NCBI GenBank assembly: GCA_019635875.1
Contig: JAHBYP010000002.1
Location: 682,001 to 746,000 of the forward strand
Direction of reading: 5' to 3'
DNA length: 64,000 bases
DNA from: Alphaproteobacteria bacterium
GTDB lineage: Bacteria > Pseudomonadota > Alphaproteobacteria > Reyranellales > Reyranellaceae
Below are positions 25,905-34,546 of this stretch, piece by piece; the first letter of the stretch is position 1; each line of letters begins with the position of its first letter. The notes beneath the pieces were generated by a model. It did no database searches, had not been told where the DNA came from, and was given only the letters and a program-made list of their open reading frames with translations. The translations under genes and the position numbers were made by a program.

Positions 25905-25933
25905 CTACAATCAACAATGTTGTAGTACTACAA
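25905..25933. promoter_or_regulatory. Nested palindromic operator in divergent promoter region
   Basis: Two interlocking dyads: CTACAA (25905-25910) pairs with TTGTAG (25920-25925), and TTGTAGTACTACAA (25920-25933) is a perfect 14-bp palindrome. A further half-site TAGTACAA follows at 25955-25962. The surrounding sequence is much more AT-rich than the rest of the window. The dyads resemble GntR/FCD operators (GT-N-AC type), and the regulator encoded at 28335 is the obvious candidate to bind them. Confidence 0.65.
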
Positions 25934-25995
25934 TTGACTACGATGCCAGTTCTATAGTACAAACGATGGGATCGACCCCACAAGGGCCATCCATC

Positions 25996-26955
25996 ATGCC
26001 AATCCTCCGCGCGCTGGCAGTCCTGCTCGCACTGGCCCTATCGGCGCCGGCGCTGGCAGCGCCCTATCCCGACAGGCCGGTGACGATCGTCATACCCTTC
26101 GAGGCGGGCGGCTCGACCGACGTCTCGGCGCGCGTCGTCGCCAAGGCGCTTTCCGACGTCCTGCGCCAGCCCGTCGTGGTGCTGAATCAGCCGGGGGCGG
26201 GCGGCCGCATCGGCACACGCCGCGTCGCCTCGGCGGAGCCGGATGGCTACACCCTGCTGTGGGGCAGCGGCAGCACCCTCGCGGTCGCGCCGATCCTCTA
26301 TCCGGGCCAGGACTACCTGAGATCGCTCGTGCCGGTCAGCGTGGGCGCGCTGCAGCCCTTCATCTTCGTGACCTCGCCGGCGACCGGCGCCAGGTCGATC
26401 GAAGAGCTCGTCGCCCTGGCGCGGCGCAAGCCCGACGCGCTGAACTTCGCGTCGGCCGGTGCCGGCTCGAGCAATCACCTGCTCGGCGAAATCTTCATGT
26501 CGGCGACCACGACCAGGTTCGTGCACGTTCCCTACAAGGGCGCGACCTCGGCGCGCGACGCCGTGATCAGGGGCGACGCACAGCTGATGAACGAGGTGCT
26601 GGCGCCGCTGCTGGCGCAAGTCAGGACAGGGCAGCTGGTGCCGCTGCTGATCACCAGCGCGACGCGCGATCCAGGGCAGCCCGACGTTCCGACGACCGCC
26701 GAGGCGGGCCTAGCCGATCTGGCCATCACCGGCTTCTTCGGCCTCATGGCGCCACCCGGCACGCCAACGGACGTCGTGGCCACGCTGAACGCCGCGATGA
26801 GGAAGGCATTGGCCTCGGACGCGCTGCGCAAGTCGTTCGACGCCATGAGCTTCGAGGTCGGCAGCGGTTCCGCCGAGGACCTCGCCGCCATCATCGCGCG
26901 CGGCCGCGCGCGCTACGGCCGCATCGTCCTCGAGCGCGGCATCCGCGTCGACTGA
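25996..26955 (+). CDS. Tripartite tricarboxylate transporter substrate-binding protein (TctC/Bug), copy 1
   Basis: 319-aa periplasmic binding protein. After a signal peptide (SAPALAAP) comes YPDRPVTIVIPFEAGGSTDV, followed by QPGAGGRIGTRRVASAEPDG and HVPYKGATSARDAVIRGDAQ, all Bug/TctC hallmarks. ATG 25996 is chosen for a normal signal peptide; an ATG at 25966 is also possible. No TctA or TctB membrane genes are present, so it would have to work with a transporter elsewhere or as a sensor. First gene of the rightward operon with two GSTs, a GntR regulator and a second TctC. Confidence 0.9.
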   Translation: MPILRALAVLLALALSAPALAAPYPDRPVTIVIPFEAGGSTDVSARVVAKALSDVLRQPVVVLNQPGAGGRIGTRRVASAEPDGYTLLWGSGSTLAVAPILYPGQDYLRSLVPVSVGALQPFIFVTSPATGARSIEELVALARRKPDALNFASAGAGSSNHLLGEIFMSATTTRFVHVPYKGATSARDAVIRGDAQLMNEVLAPLLAQVRTGQLVPLLITSATRDPGQPDVPTTAEAGLADLAITGFFGLMAPPGTPTDVVATLNAAMRKALASDALRKSFDAMSFEVGSGSAEDLAAIIARGRARYGRIVLERGIRVD

Positions 26956-26964
26956 GGCCGGACG

Positions 26965-27573
26965 ATGAAGCTCTACCTCACCCCGCATGCCTGTTCGCTC
27001 GCCGTCGACATCGTCGCGCGCGAGCTCGGCATCGCGCTCGACCTCGAATGGGTCGACGTGCGCGCCAAGCGGCTGCGCGACGGCGCCGACTACTTCGCCG
27101 TCAATCCGAAGGGGCAGGTTCCTGTCCTGGAGCTGCCCGACGGCCAGCGGCTCACCGAAGGGCCCGTCATCGTCCAGTATCTCGCCGATCTGCGTCCCGG
27201 CAGCGGTCTGCTGGCGGCCGCGACGAGCATGGAGCGCTATCGCGTCCTCGAGTGGCTGAACTTCATCGGTTCGGAGCTGCACAAGGGCTTCACGCCGCTT
27301 TTTCGTCCGACCACGCCCGCCGAATACCGGTCGATCGCGCGGCAGAACCTCGAAGGCCGTCTGAAATGGCTCAACGAGCAACTGTCCGATCGGCAGTTCC
27401 TGACCGGCCCGACGTTCACTGTCGCGGACGCCTACTGCTACACGATCGTCATGTGGACCAGGCTGCACGACATCGACCTCGCGCAGTGGCCCAACGTCGA
27501 AGCGTATGTCGCGCGCATCGCCGCACGTCCGAGCGTCAAGGCCGCCGAGCAGGCGGAGCGCGAAGCAGCTTGA
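26965..27573 (+). CDS. Glutathione S-transferase, copy 1
   Basis: 202 aa, beta-class-like GST. Cys10 (MKLYLTPHAC) is the usual beta-class active cysteine. The N-terminal thioredoxin domain includes NPKGQVPVLELPDGQRLTEG with the cis-proline, and the C-terminal all-helical domain carries FLTGPTFTVADAYCYTIVMW. It starts 9 bp after TctC. Its likely role is glutathione conjugation or ring opening of the compound handled by this locus. Confidence 0.9.
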   Translation: MKLYLTPHACSLAVDIVARELGIALDLEWVDVRAKRLRDGADYFAVNPKGQVPVLELPDGQRLTEGPVIVQYLADLRPGSGLLAAATSMERYRVLEWLNFIGSELHKGFTPLFRPTTPAEYRSIARQNLEGRLKWLNEQLSDRQFLTGPTFTVADAYCYTIVMWTRLHDIDLAQWPNVEAYVARIAARPSVKAAEQAEREAA

Positions 27574-27596
27574 GACGGTCGCGGGGGAATGGTCGC

Positions 27597-28271
27597 ATGA
27601 AGCTCTACCACGAAGTCCGCGGCTGCTCGCTCGCTGTCGACATCGTCGCGCGCGAGCTCGGGATCCCGCTCGAGCTGGTCTGGGTCGACGTGCCGCGCAA
27701 GAAGCTGCCCGACGGCTCTGACTACTACAGGATCAATCCGAAGGGCCAGGTGCCCACCCTGGAACTGCCCGATGGCCAGCACCTCAGCGAAGGCGCTGTC
27801 ATCATGCAGTACCTCGCCGATCAGTGCCCCGGCAGCGACTTGATCGCGCCGGCCGGCACGCTCGAGCGCTATCGCATCATGGAATGGATGAGCTTCATCG
27901 CATCGGACCTCCACAAGGGTGCGTTCATGCCGCTCATCAAGAAGGCGACGCCGGCGAACTATCGCCCCATCGCGCGACAGCTGGTGCTGAATCGCCTGCA
28001 GTGGCTCAACGAGCATCTGGCCGATCGCGATTACCTGACCGGCTCGACATTCACCATCGCCGACGCCCATTGCTACACGATCGCGATGTGGACCGCGTAC
28101 CAGGGAATCGACGTCTCGTCCTGGCCGCATCTGCAGGCCTACCTCGCGCGCATCGGCGCGCGCCCGAGCGTGATCGCCGCGAAGGAGGCCGAGCGCCGCG
28201 AAGCCGAGGCGGCGGCGCTGCGCCCGTCCGGCGCTGTCGGCTCGCCGGTCACGCCGGCCGCTACCGTATGA
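27597..28271 (+). CDS. Glutathione S-transferase, copy 2
   Basis: 224 aa, a tandem paralogue of the preceding GST: MKLYHEVRGC (Cys10), NPKGQVPTLELPDGQHLSEG and YLTGSTFTIADAHCYTIAMW align almost without gaps. It carries an extra C-terminal tail of about 20 residues, rich in Ala and Pro. ATG 27597 lies 23 bp after copy 1. Divergence in the helical domain suggests a different substrate or a heterodimer. Confidence 0.9.
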   Translation: MKLYHEVRGCSLAVDIVARELGIPLELVWVDVPRKKLPDGSDYYRINPKGQVPTLELPDGQHLSEGAVIMQYLADQCPGSDLIAPAGTLERYRIMEWMSFIASDLHKGAFMPLIKKATPANYRPIARQLVLNRLQWLNEHLADRDYLTGSTFTIADAHCYTIAMWTAYQGIDVSSWPHLQAYLARIGARPSVIAAKEAERREAEAAALRPSGAVGSPVTPAATV

Positions 28272-28334
28272 TCCGACCGTCCTTCGAATCCACAGGCGCA
28301 TCGTCGCCGCAACTCCGGCTGGTGGGCTGACACG

Positions 28335-28994
28335 ATGAACAACGTCGAGACGGCGACTCCCCTGCGCAAGCAGGCCGAAGAAAGCCTGCGCAAAGCCATT
28401 CTCTCCGGGCGCTACGACGCCGGCGAGCGGCTCAAGGAGCGGCAGCTGATGGAAAGCCTCGGCGTCAGCCGAACGCTCCTGAGGGAGGCGCTGCGCCAGA
28501 TCGAGGCCGAAGGCCTGGTCACCCTCGTGCCCAACCGTGGCCCTGTCGTCTCGGTGCTGTCGTACGAGGACGCCGAGGAGATCTACGAGGTGCGCGGCAT
28601 CCTCGAATCGCAGGCCTGCATCGGCTTCGTGCTGCGCGCCTCGAGCAGCCACGTGCGCAGGCTGGAGGCCGTCTTCGCCCGGCTCCAGGCCGCCGCCGAA
28701 GCCGGCGATGTCAACGCGACCCTGGAGCTCAGCGGCGAGTTCTACGACGTCATCCTCGAAGGCAGCGGCAACAAGATCCTGAGCTCGATGCTGAAGCTGC
28801 TTCACAACCGCATCGTGCTGCTTCGGCGGACCTCGATGTCGGAAGCCGGCCGATTGCCTGAAACGCTCGACGAGCTCACCCAGATGTTCAACGCGCTGCG
28901 CAGCCGAGACGAGTCGGCCGCCAGCAAGGCCTCGATCCATCACGTCCGCCAGGCGTCGCGTGCGGCCCTGCGCGTCATGCGCAAGGGCCAGTGA
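28335..28994 (+). CDS. GntR family regulator, FCD (FadR) subgroup
   Basis: 219 aa. The N-terminal winged helix (EESLRKAILSGRYDAGERLK, LMESLGVSRTLLREALRQIE) is followed by an all-alpha FCD ligand domain (EIYEVRGILESQACIGFVLR, HNRIVLLRRTSMSEAGRLPE). It lies inside the operon it probably controls, 63 bp after GST copy 2. The effector is probably a carboxylate metabolite of the pathway. The palindromes at 25905-25933 are the best candidate binding sites. Confidence 0.92.
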   Translation: MNNVETATPLRKQAEESLRKAILSGRYDAGERLKERQLMESLGVSRTLLREALRQIEAEGLVTLVPNRGPVVSVLSYEDAEEIYEVRGILESQACIGFVLRASSSHVRRLEAVFARLQAAAEAGDVNATLELSGEFYDVILEGSGNKILSSMLKLLHNRIVLLRRTSMSEAGRLPETLDELTQMFNALRSRDESAASKASIHHVRQASRAALRVMRKGQ

Positions 28995-29015
28995 CACACC
29001 GGGCGCGACCACGAC

Positions 29016-29993
29016 ATGGAGACTCCCTTGAAGATCGTGCGACTCATCCTGGCCGGCCTGCTGGTGGCGGCCACATCGGCGGCGCAAGCGCAGCCGGCCT
29101 ATCCCTCCAGGCCCGTCACGCTTGTCGCGGCCTTCGCGCCGGGCGGCGGCACCGACACCGCCGCGCGTCTCATCGCCAAGGAACTCGCCGCCGAGCTTGG
29201 GCAACCCGTCGTGGTCGACAATCGCGCGGGGGCCGGCGGGGCCATCGGCGCCACATCGGTGGCCCGCGCCGCCGCCGACGGCCACACGCTGCTGCTGGGC
29301 ACCGGCTCGGAGCTGGTGGTGCTGCCGGCGGTCAAGGCGAAGCCGCCCTACGACACGCTGAAGGAGTTCGTGCCGGTCGCAAGGATCGGCACCGTTTCGC
29401 TGATGCTGGTGGCGCATCCGTCGGTGCCGGCGAGCACGGTGCAGGAACTGATCGCACTCGCTCGCGCCCGTCCCGGGGAGCTGACCTACGCATCCTTCGG
29501 CATCGGCTCGACCAACCATCTCATCGGCGAGTTCTTCACCGGAAGGACCGGCACGAACCTGCTGCACGTGCCGTACAAGGGCAGCGCGGCGGCGGCTACG
29601 GATCTGGTCTCCGGACAGGTCAAGCTGGCGTTCGATACGCTGAGCGTGGCGATGCCATTGGTGCGCAGCGGAAGGCTGAAGGCTCTGGCGGTCCTGTCTC
29701 CGGTGCGCTCGGCACTCGCGCCCGAGCTGCCGACGATGACCGAGAGCGGCGTGGCGTTGGCCACCGAGGGCTGGATGGGCGTGCTGGCGCCCCGCGACAC
29801 GCCCAACGCGATCGTCGAGCGGCTCAACCGGGCGATCAACAAGGTGCTGGCCATGCGGGCCGTGCGTGACGCCTTCGACGGACGCGGCGTAACGGTGGCG
29901 ACCGGCACGCCGGATCAGTTCGCCGACTTCGTCAAGGGCGAAGTCAAGCAGTGGACCGCCGTCGTGAAGGCCTCCGGCGTTCAGGTCGATTGA
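29016..29993 (+). CDS. Tripartite tricarboxylate transporter substrate-binding protein (TctC/Bug), copy 2
   Basis: 325 aa. Signal peptide ending SAAQAQ; mature start YPSRPVTLVAAFAPGGGTDT, then NRAGAGGAIGATSVARAAAD and HVPYKGSAAAATDLVSGQVK. It is only moderately similar to copy 1 at 25996, so it is not a recent duplication. It follows the GntR gene by 21 bp and closes the operon. No TctAB permease is linked. Confidence 0.92.
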   Translation: METPLKIVRLILAGLLVAATSAAQAQPAYPSRPVTLVAAFAPGGGTDTAARLIAKELAAELGQPVVVDNRAGAGGAIGATSVARAAADGHTLLLGTGSELVVLPAVKAKPPYDTLKEFVPVARIGTVSLMLVAHPSVPASTVQELIALARARPGELTYASFGIGSTNHLIGEFFTGRTGTNLLHVPYKGSAAAATDLVSGQVKLAFDTLSVAMPLVRSGRLKALAVLSPVRSALAPELPTMTESGVALATEGWMGVLAPRDTPNAIVERLNRAINKVLAMRAVRDAFDGRGVTVATGTPDQFADFVKGEVKQWTAVVKASGVQVD

Positions 29994-30062
29994 TCGGTCA
30001 CCTGACCTGCCGTTTGACCCGCGGCGCTCAAGAGCGGCGCGCGGTCGATCGAACGCCACGAC

Positions 30063-30127
30063 TGTCATCCCGAGCGCAGCGAGGGATCCAGGGCAGACCT
30101 GGATTCCTCGCTGCGCTCGGAATGACA
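30063..30127. repeat. Palindromic intergenic repeat, family A, copy 4
   Basis: Arms of about 30 bp (30063-30092 and 30098-30127) starting TGTCATCCCGAGCGCAGCGA, with two mismatches between them. It lies between the convergent tctC copy 2 and folD genes. Confidence 0.85.
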
Positions 30128-30158
30128 GGGTCGCTCCGATGTTCGGTATGCCGGCGCG

Positions 30159-31061
30159 CTAATACAGCTTCGCCGGCGCCAGCCCGGCGCTTCGGCGGGC
30201 AGCCTGCAGGGTGTTGTGCAGCAGGCAGGCCACGGTCATCGGCCCAACGCCGCCGGGCACAGGCGTGATGGCGCGCGCCACGTCGCGGGCGGCGGCGAAG
30301 TCGACATCGCCGATCAGCCTCGACTTGCCGTCGGGCTGGGCCACGCGGTTGATGCCGACATCGATCACCGTCGCCCCCGGCTTGATCCAGTCGCCCTTCA
30401 CCATGCGCGCGCGGCCGACGGCGGCGACGACGATGTCGGCGTGCCGGCAGGCCGCCGCCAGGTCGCGGGTGCGCGAATGCGCCATGGTCACGGTGCAGTC
30501 CTCGCGCAGCAGCAATTGCGCCACCGGCTTGCCGACCAGCACCGAGCGGCCGATCACCAGGGCGTCGGCGCCGGAGAGCGCGCCCAGCGAGTCCTTGAGC
30601 AGCATCAGGCAGCCCAGCGGCGTGCACGACACCGGGAAATCGAGCGGCTCGCCGGCGCCGACCTGCGACAGGCGGCCGGCGTTCATCGGATGCAGGCCGT
30701 CGACGTCCTTGTCGGGGTCGATGGCGCGGATCACCTCGGCGGTAGAGATGTGCCTGGGCAGCGGCAGCTGCACCAGGATGCCGTGCACCAGGGGATCGGC
30801 GTTGAGCGTCGCCACCACTTCCAGAAGCTCGGCCTGCGTCGTGGCCGCGGGCAGACGATGCTCGAAGCTCGCCATGCCGACCTCGAGACTCTGCTTGCCC
30901 TTGCTGCGGACATAGACCTGGCTGGCCGGATCCTCGCCGACCAGCACCACGGCGAGTCCCGGCGTCACGCCCGCGGTGGATTGCAGCTGGGCGACCGCGC
31001 CGGCGACGCGGCTGCGCAAACCCGCGGCATAGGCCTTGCCGTCGATCAGGCTGGCTGTCAT
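30159..31061 (-). CDS. folD: Bifunctional methylenetetrahydrofolate dehydrogenase/cyclohydrolase FolD
   Basis: 300-aa cytosolic one-carbon enzyme interconverting 5,10-methylene-, methenyl- and 10-formyl-THF with NADP. Family signatures: [16 protein letters not shown] with the catalytic Lys, [42 protein letters not shown] for the nucleotide site, and the C-terminal [19 protein letters not shown] 31061 overlaps the DUF167 stop (ATGA). The yggT-DUF167-folD order is common in alphaproteobacteria. Confidence 0.96.
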   Translation of the reverse strand: MTASLIDGKAYAAGLRSRVAGAVAQLQSTAGVTPGLAVVLVGEDPASQVYVRSKGKQSLEVGMASFEHRLPAATTQAELLEVVATLNADPLVHGILVQLPLPRHISTAEVIRAIDPDKDVDGLHPMNAGRLSQVGAGEPLDFPVSCTPLGCLMLLKDSLGALSGADALVIGRSVLVGKPVAQLLLREDCTVTMAHSRTRDLAAACRHADIVVAAVGRARMVKGDWIKPGATVIDVGINRVAQPDGKSRLIGDVDFAAARDVARAITPVPGGVGPMTVACLLHNTLQAARRSAGLAPAKLY

Positions 31062-31372
31062 GGCGGGCTCTCCCTCCAGGTTTCGAGCGTCGCGCCCAAC
31101 GCCGCAGGGTCGCCCGCGACATGGATGGTCTTGCGCCGGGCGGCGGCGCCCTGGGTGACGCTGATGGCGGATCGGGCGACATCGAGTGCCCGGGCGAGCA
31201 GCGCGATCACTGCGGCATTGGCCTTGCCGTCCTCCGGCGCGGCGGTGACGGAGATCGACAGCGCCTCGCCGTCGCGATCGGGCACCAGGCCGTCGATGCC
31301 GACGCGCCGGGCCTGCGGGCGCACCTTCAGGCGCAGGCGCACGCCGTCCCGGGTCGCGGTCCAGAAGCTCAC
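31058..31372 (-). CDS. DUF167 (YggU-type) family protein
   Basis: 104 aa. [40 protein letters not shown] and [20 protein letters not shown] are the conserved blocks of DUF167. Molecular function unknown. The GTG at 31372 overlaps the YggT stop by GTGA, and the gene ends on the folD ATG, so all three are translationally coupled. Confidence 0.88.
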   Translation of the reverse strand: MSFWTATRDGVRLRLKVRPQARRVGIDGLVPDRDGEALSISVTAAPEDGKANAAVIALLARALDVARSAISVTQGAAARRKTIHVAGDPAALGATLETWRESPP

Positions 31373-31674
31373 AGCAGCGAAGGGGTTTGTCCGTACGAGA
31401 GGGGAATCAGGATGGAACGGCGGACGAAGTAGATGATCAGGATCAGCACCAGCGGCGCCAGATCGATGCCGCCGAAATTCGGCAGGAAGCGGCGGATCGG
31501 CCGCAGGAGCGGCTCGGTGAGCCGCAGCATGAACTGCCAGATCATGCCGACGACCTGGTTGCGCGGGTTCAGCACGTTGAACGCCAGCAGCCAGCTCATG
31601 ACGGCCTGGATGATCAGCAGCCACATGAACAGGTTGAACACAATGTCGATGACGGCCGCCAGCGACGAGATCAC
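31369..31674 (-). CDS. yggT: YggT family membrane protein
   Basis: 101-aa inner-membrane protein with two hydrophobic segments (about residues 8-30 and 72-92). The family motif [20 protein letters not shown] and [20 protein letters not shown] are present. It is linked to osmotic stress tolerance and membrane assembly in other bacteria. GTG start at 31674, with a perfect AAGGAGG ribosome site. Confidence 0.9.
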   Translation of the reverse strand: MISSLAAVIDIVFNLFMWLLIIQAVMSWLLAFNVLNPRNQVVGMIWQFMLRLTEPLLRPIRRFLPNFGGIDLAPLVLILIIYFVRRSILIPLSYGQTPSLL

Positions 31675-31747
31675 GGCATCCTCCTTGTCGGGGGCGCACG
31701 CATAGCGGAGCGGGAGCGCGACGGCAAGGCGACGCGGCTGCGCGGCA

Positions 31748-32422
31748 TCAGGCGCGTGCCAGGGAAAGCGTAACGGCGCCGAAGCGCAACTCCCGCGAGT
31801 TGCTGATCTCGCGGATGCCGTTGACCGGCAGCAGGGGCGCGCCATCGATCCAGGTGCCGCCCGAGGTGCCGAGATCCTCGAGGCCCAGCCGGCCCGGCAG
31901 CAGATGCAGGCGGGCGTGCGGCGCACCGACCGAGCTGTCGATGATCGTCAGGTCGGCTGGTGCCGCCGGCGCGCCCACGGTCAGGATCGGGCGGCTCTCG
32001 TCGAAGGCAAAGCCCAGCGGTGTGCCGTTGGGCAGGGCGCCGGACAGGATCCAGCCGGTGGCGGCAGGCGGCGGCAGTTGCTGCTGCGGCGGCGGCAGGG
32101 CCTGCGGCGTGCCCGGCCCGGGCGGCAGCGGCGGCAAGCCCTGCGGCGGCAGCGGGCCGGGCGGCTGGTAGGCGACGCGCGGCGCGCCCGCGCCGTCGCG
32201 CGGCCACTGGATGAAGGCGAAGACCCAGAGCAGGATGATCCAGATGATCCAGCCGATGCCGGGGATGATGCCGGCGACGTTGAACAGGCCGAGATAGCCG
32301 GGAAATCCGGCCTTCACCATGATCCGCCACGACATCCAGGTGGTCAGGCCGAGGAAGATCAGCGGCACGACGACGGTGAACAGCTGACCGGCGAGCAGCG
32401 CGCCGAGGCCCGCGGCTTCCAT
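31748..32422 (-). CDS. Membrane-anchored FHA domain protein
   Basis: 224 aa. Two N-terminal membrane segments (about 10-30 and 45-70), a proline-rich linker (about 78-118), then a C-terminal FHA fold. Phosphothreonine-binding residues fit DSSVGAPHARLHLLPGRLGL and DLGTSGGTWIDGAPL (core Ser, His and Gly positions of FHA domains). The FHA domain is probably cytosolic. It starts on the stop of the small paralogous membrane gene (TGATG). No Ser/Thr kinase is in the window. Confidence 0.82.
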   Translation of the reverse strand: MEAAGLGALLAGQLFTVVVPLIFLGLTTWMSWRIMVKAGFPGYLGLFNVAGIIPGIGWIIWIILLWVFAFIQWPRDGAGAPRVAYQPPGPLPPQGLPPLPPGPGTPQALPPPQQQLPPPAATGWILSGALPNGTPLGFAFDESRPILTVGAPAAPADLTIIDSSVGAPHARLHLLPGRLGLEDLGTSGGTWIDGAPLLPVNGIREISNSRELRFGAVTLSLARA

Positions 32423-32685
32423 CAGCGTGTCCCCGTCTGCGGCTTCGGCGGCGCGGCCTCGCCGGCGGGCCAGGTGCCGAAGGCGAGGATGGCGAAGACG
32501 ATCACCGTGCCGACGCCCGGGATCAGGTGCAGCAGCGACATCGCGCCGGAGTAGCCGGCGCGGTTGCAGATGCGCCAGGTCGGGATGATCAGCGCCAGCA
32601 CCATGATCACGAGGTACATGATCACGCCGAGGATCACGACGATCATGCCGGCACCGAGGATCCAGGCGGCGGTCTTGTCATCCAT
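32422..32685 (-). CDS. Small membrane protein, paralogue of the FHA protein N-terminus
   Basis: 87 aa. Two membrane segments and the cytosol-facing ICNRAGYSGAMSLLHLIPGV, which resembles MVKAGFPGYLGLFNVAGIIP in the adjacent FHA protein. The tail AAPPKPQTGTR is short and Pro-rich. It overlaps the FHA gene by one base. The two may form a membrane complex, one subunit with and one without an FHA domain. Confidence 0.72.
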   Translation of the reverse strand: MDDKTAAWILGAGMIVVILGVIMYLVIMVLALIIPTWRICNRAGYSGAMSLLHLIPGVGTVIVFAILAFGTWPAGEAAPPKPQTGTR

Positions 32686-32703
32686 GGCATCGGCCCTCCG
32701 GCG

Positions 32704-33084
32704 TCAGGCGAGGCAGACGACCTCGATCTCGACCCGCGCGTCGCGCGGCAGGCGCGCCACCTGCACCGTGCTGCGCGCCGGCGCCGGGTCGGCGAAGTAG
32801 GTCTGGTAGACGCCGTTCATGGCCGTGAAGTCGTTCATGTCGGCGAGGAACACCGTCGTCTTCACAGCCCGGGCGAGATCGCTGCCGGCGGCCTTGAGCA
32901 CCGCCTGCAGGTTCTTCAGCACCTGGTGCGTCTGCGCCTCGATCGTATCGCCGGCGAACTGCCCGGTCTTCGGATCGATCGGAATCTGGCCCGAGCAATA
33001 GATGAAGCCGCCGGCGGCGATCGCCTGCGAATAGGGGCCCAGCGCGGCGGGGGCGGCGTCGGACTGGATCTTCTGCTTGCTCAT
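32704..33084 (-). CDS. ridA: RidA family deaminase (YjgF/UK114)
   Basis: 126-aa trimeric enzyme hydrolysing reactive enamine/imine intermediates. Conserved residues: the catalytic R104 in PAPARSTVQVARLPRDA, the Tyr/Ser near GPYSQAI, YCSGQIPIDPKTG and VEIEVVCLA. The start at 33084 gives the standard length; the longer frame runs over the divergent tRNA. It is 18 bp before the small membrane gene on the same strand. Confidence 0.93.
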   Translation of the reverse strand: MSKQKIQSDAAPAALGPYSQAIAAGGFIYCSGQIPIDPKTGQFAGDTIEAQTHQVLKNLQAVLKAAGSDLARAVKTTVFLADMNDFTAMNGVYQTYFADPAPARSTVQVARLPRDARVEIEVVCLA

Positions 33085-33240
33085 GGGGCTCTCCGGAGGC
33101 TCGTGGCGGCCACCCTCGCACGGCCCCGCGCGGGCCGGCAAGTTGCCGCCCAAAGCCCTGTCCCATGGGCGTTTTTCCGCCCGAAAGGCCGCCTTGACTT
33201 CGCCGGGTGCCGTCACCATTATCCGCGCCGTTTTCGGGAC

Positions 33241-33316
33241 GGGGCTGTAGCTCAGATGGGAGAGCGCCTCGTTCGCAATGAGGAGGTCAGGGGTTCGATC
33301 CCCCTCAGCTCCACCA
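33241..33316 (+). tRNA. tRNA-Ala (anticodon CGC)
   Basis: A 76-nt cloverleaf: acceptor GGGGCTG pairs with CAGCTCC (one G-U), D arm GCTC/GAGC, anticodon stem CCTCG/TGAGG with loop TTCGCAA (anticodon CGC at 33274-33276), T arm AGGGG-TTCGATC-CCCCT, discriminator A and an encoded CCA. It reads the GCG codon, which is frequent in this high-GC genome. Confidence 0.95.
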
Positions 33317-33406
33317 ACCCGCCCCGAAACCATCCCGACCGTCACTCAGCCAGGCAAATCGCCGCGAGCGTGGACGACTGAACCGGCGGCTGGCAGGCTG
33401 CCGCCC

Positions 33407-34546
33407 ATGCCGCGAACCATCGAGCGTATTGCGCTGCCCTCGCCGTCGCCGGGCACGGAGCGCCATATCGTCGTCCACCGCTTCGGCCGCAGGGACGCGC
33501 GCCCGCGCGTCTGGCTGCAGGCGGCGATCCATGCCGACGAGCTGCCCGGCCCGCTGGTGCTGCACCACCTGATGCCGCTTCTGGTCCAGGCCGACCGAGA
33601 GGGGCTGATCCCCGGCGAGATCATGGTCGCGCCGCTCGCCAATCCGGTAGGCCTGAGCCAAGTGGTGGGCAGCGTGCTACAGGGCCGCTACGCGCTCGAC
33701 GGCTCGGGCAACTTCAACCGCGGCTTCGTCGACCTGCGCGATGCGCTCGAGGCGGCGATGGCCGGCAAGCTCGGCGACGAGCCGGCCGCCAACGTCGCCG
33801 CGATCCGCGCCGCGATCGAGACGCTCCTGGCCGGGCAGAAGGCCGACGACGAAAGCGCCATCCTCAAGCTCACCCTGCATCGCCTCGCCGCCACCGCCGA
33901 CATCGCGCTCGACCTGCATTGCGACGACCAGGCGGGACTGCACATCTATTGCGGCCCGCGCCAGGCCGCCGCCTTCGCCGATCTCGCCGCGCGTCTGGGC
34001 GCCGTCGCCCTGCTCACCGCGGAGGATTCCGGCGACACGCCGTTCGACGAGGCGCTGACGCGGCCGTGGTGGCGGCTGATGCAGCGCCATCAGGACAAGC
34101 CGATCCCGGCCGAGGCGATGATCTCCTGCACTGTCGAGCTGCGCGGCCGCGGCGATATCGACGACGCGATGGCGCGGCGCGATGCGCAGGGCATCTTCGA
34201 CTGGCTGTGCGCGCGCGGCGCCGTCTCCGGCGAGGCGCCGCCGGCGCCTGCGTCCTGCCCGGCGACGCCGCTCGACGGCGTCGGCCCGGTGCGCACGCCG
34301 CATGCCGGGCTGTGGGTGCCCTGCGTCGAGCCCGGCACGCGCGTGGCGGCCGGTGACGTCGTGGGCCATCTCGTCGATCCGATGCTGCCGGCCGATGCCG
34401 GCCGCTTGGCGCTGAAGGCACCGGTGGCCGGCATCATGTTCGCGCGCATGCGGCCCGATCTCGCCAAGGCGGGCGATCGCGTCGCCAAGATCGCCAGCCC
34501 CGAATCGATTCCCGACCGGCGCGGCAAGCTGCTGGGCGACCGCTGA
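33407..34546 (+). CDS. Succinylglutamate desuccinylase/aspartoacylase family zinc enzyme
   Basis: 379 aa. The zinc ligands are recognised as H42 and E45 (AAIHADELPGP) and H171 (IALDLHCDD). A C-terminal beta-barrel-like domain (GLWVPCVEPGTRVAAGDVVG, LALKAPVAGIMFARM) fits the AstE/aspartoacylase group. Its likely activity is removal of an acyl group from an amino-acid conjugate; substrate unknown. ATG 33407 starts the family-typical region; the tRNA lies upstream, so it is unlinked to ridA. Confidence 0.87.
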   Translation: MPRTIERIALPSPSPGTERHIVVHRFGRRDARPRVWLQAAIHADELPGPLVLHHLMPLLVQADREGLIPGEIMVAPLANPVGLSQVVGSVLQGRYALDGSGNFNRGFVDLRDALEAAMAGKLGDEPAANVAAIRAAIETLLAGQKADDESAILKLTLHRLAATADIALDLHCDDQAGLHIYCGPRQAAAFADLAARLGAVALLTAEDSGDTPFDEALTRPWWRLMQRHQDKPIPAEAMISCTVELRGRGDIDDAMARRDAQGIFDWLCARGAVSGEAPPAPASCPATPLDGVGPVRTPHAGLWVPCVEPGTRVAAGDVVGHLVDPMLPADAGRLALKAPVAGIMFARMRPDLAKAGDRVAKIASPESIPDRRGKLLGDR

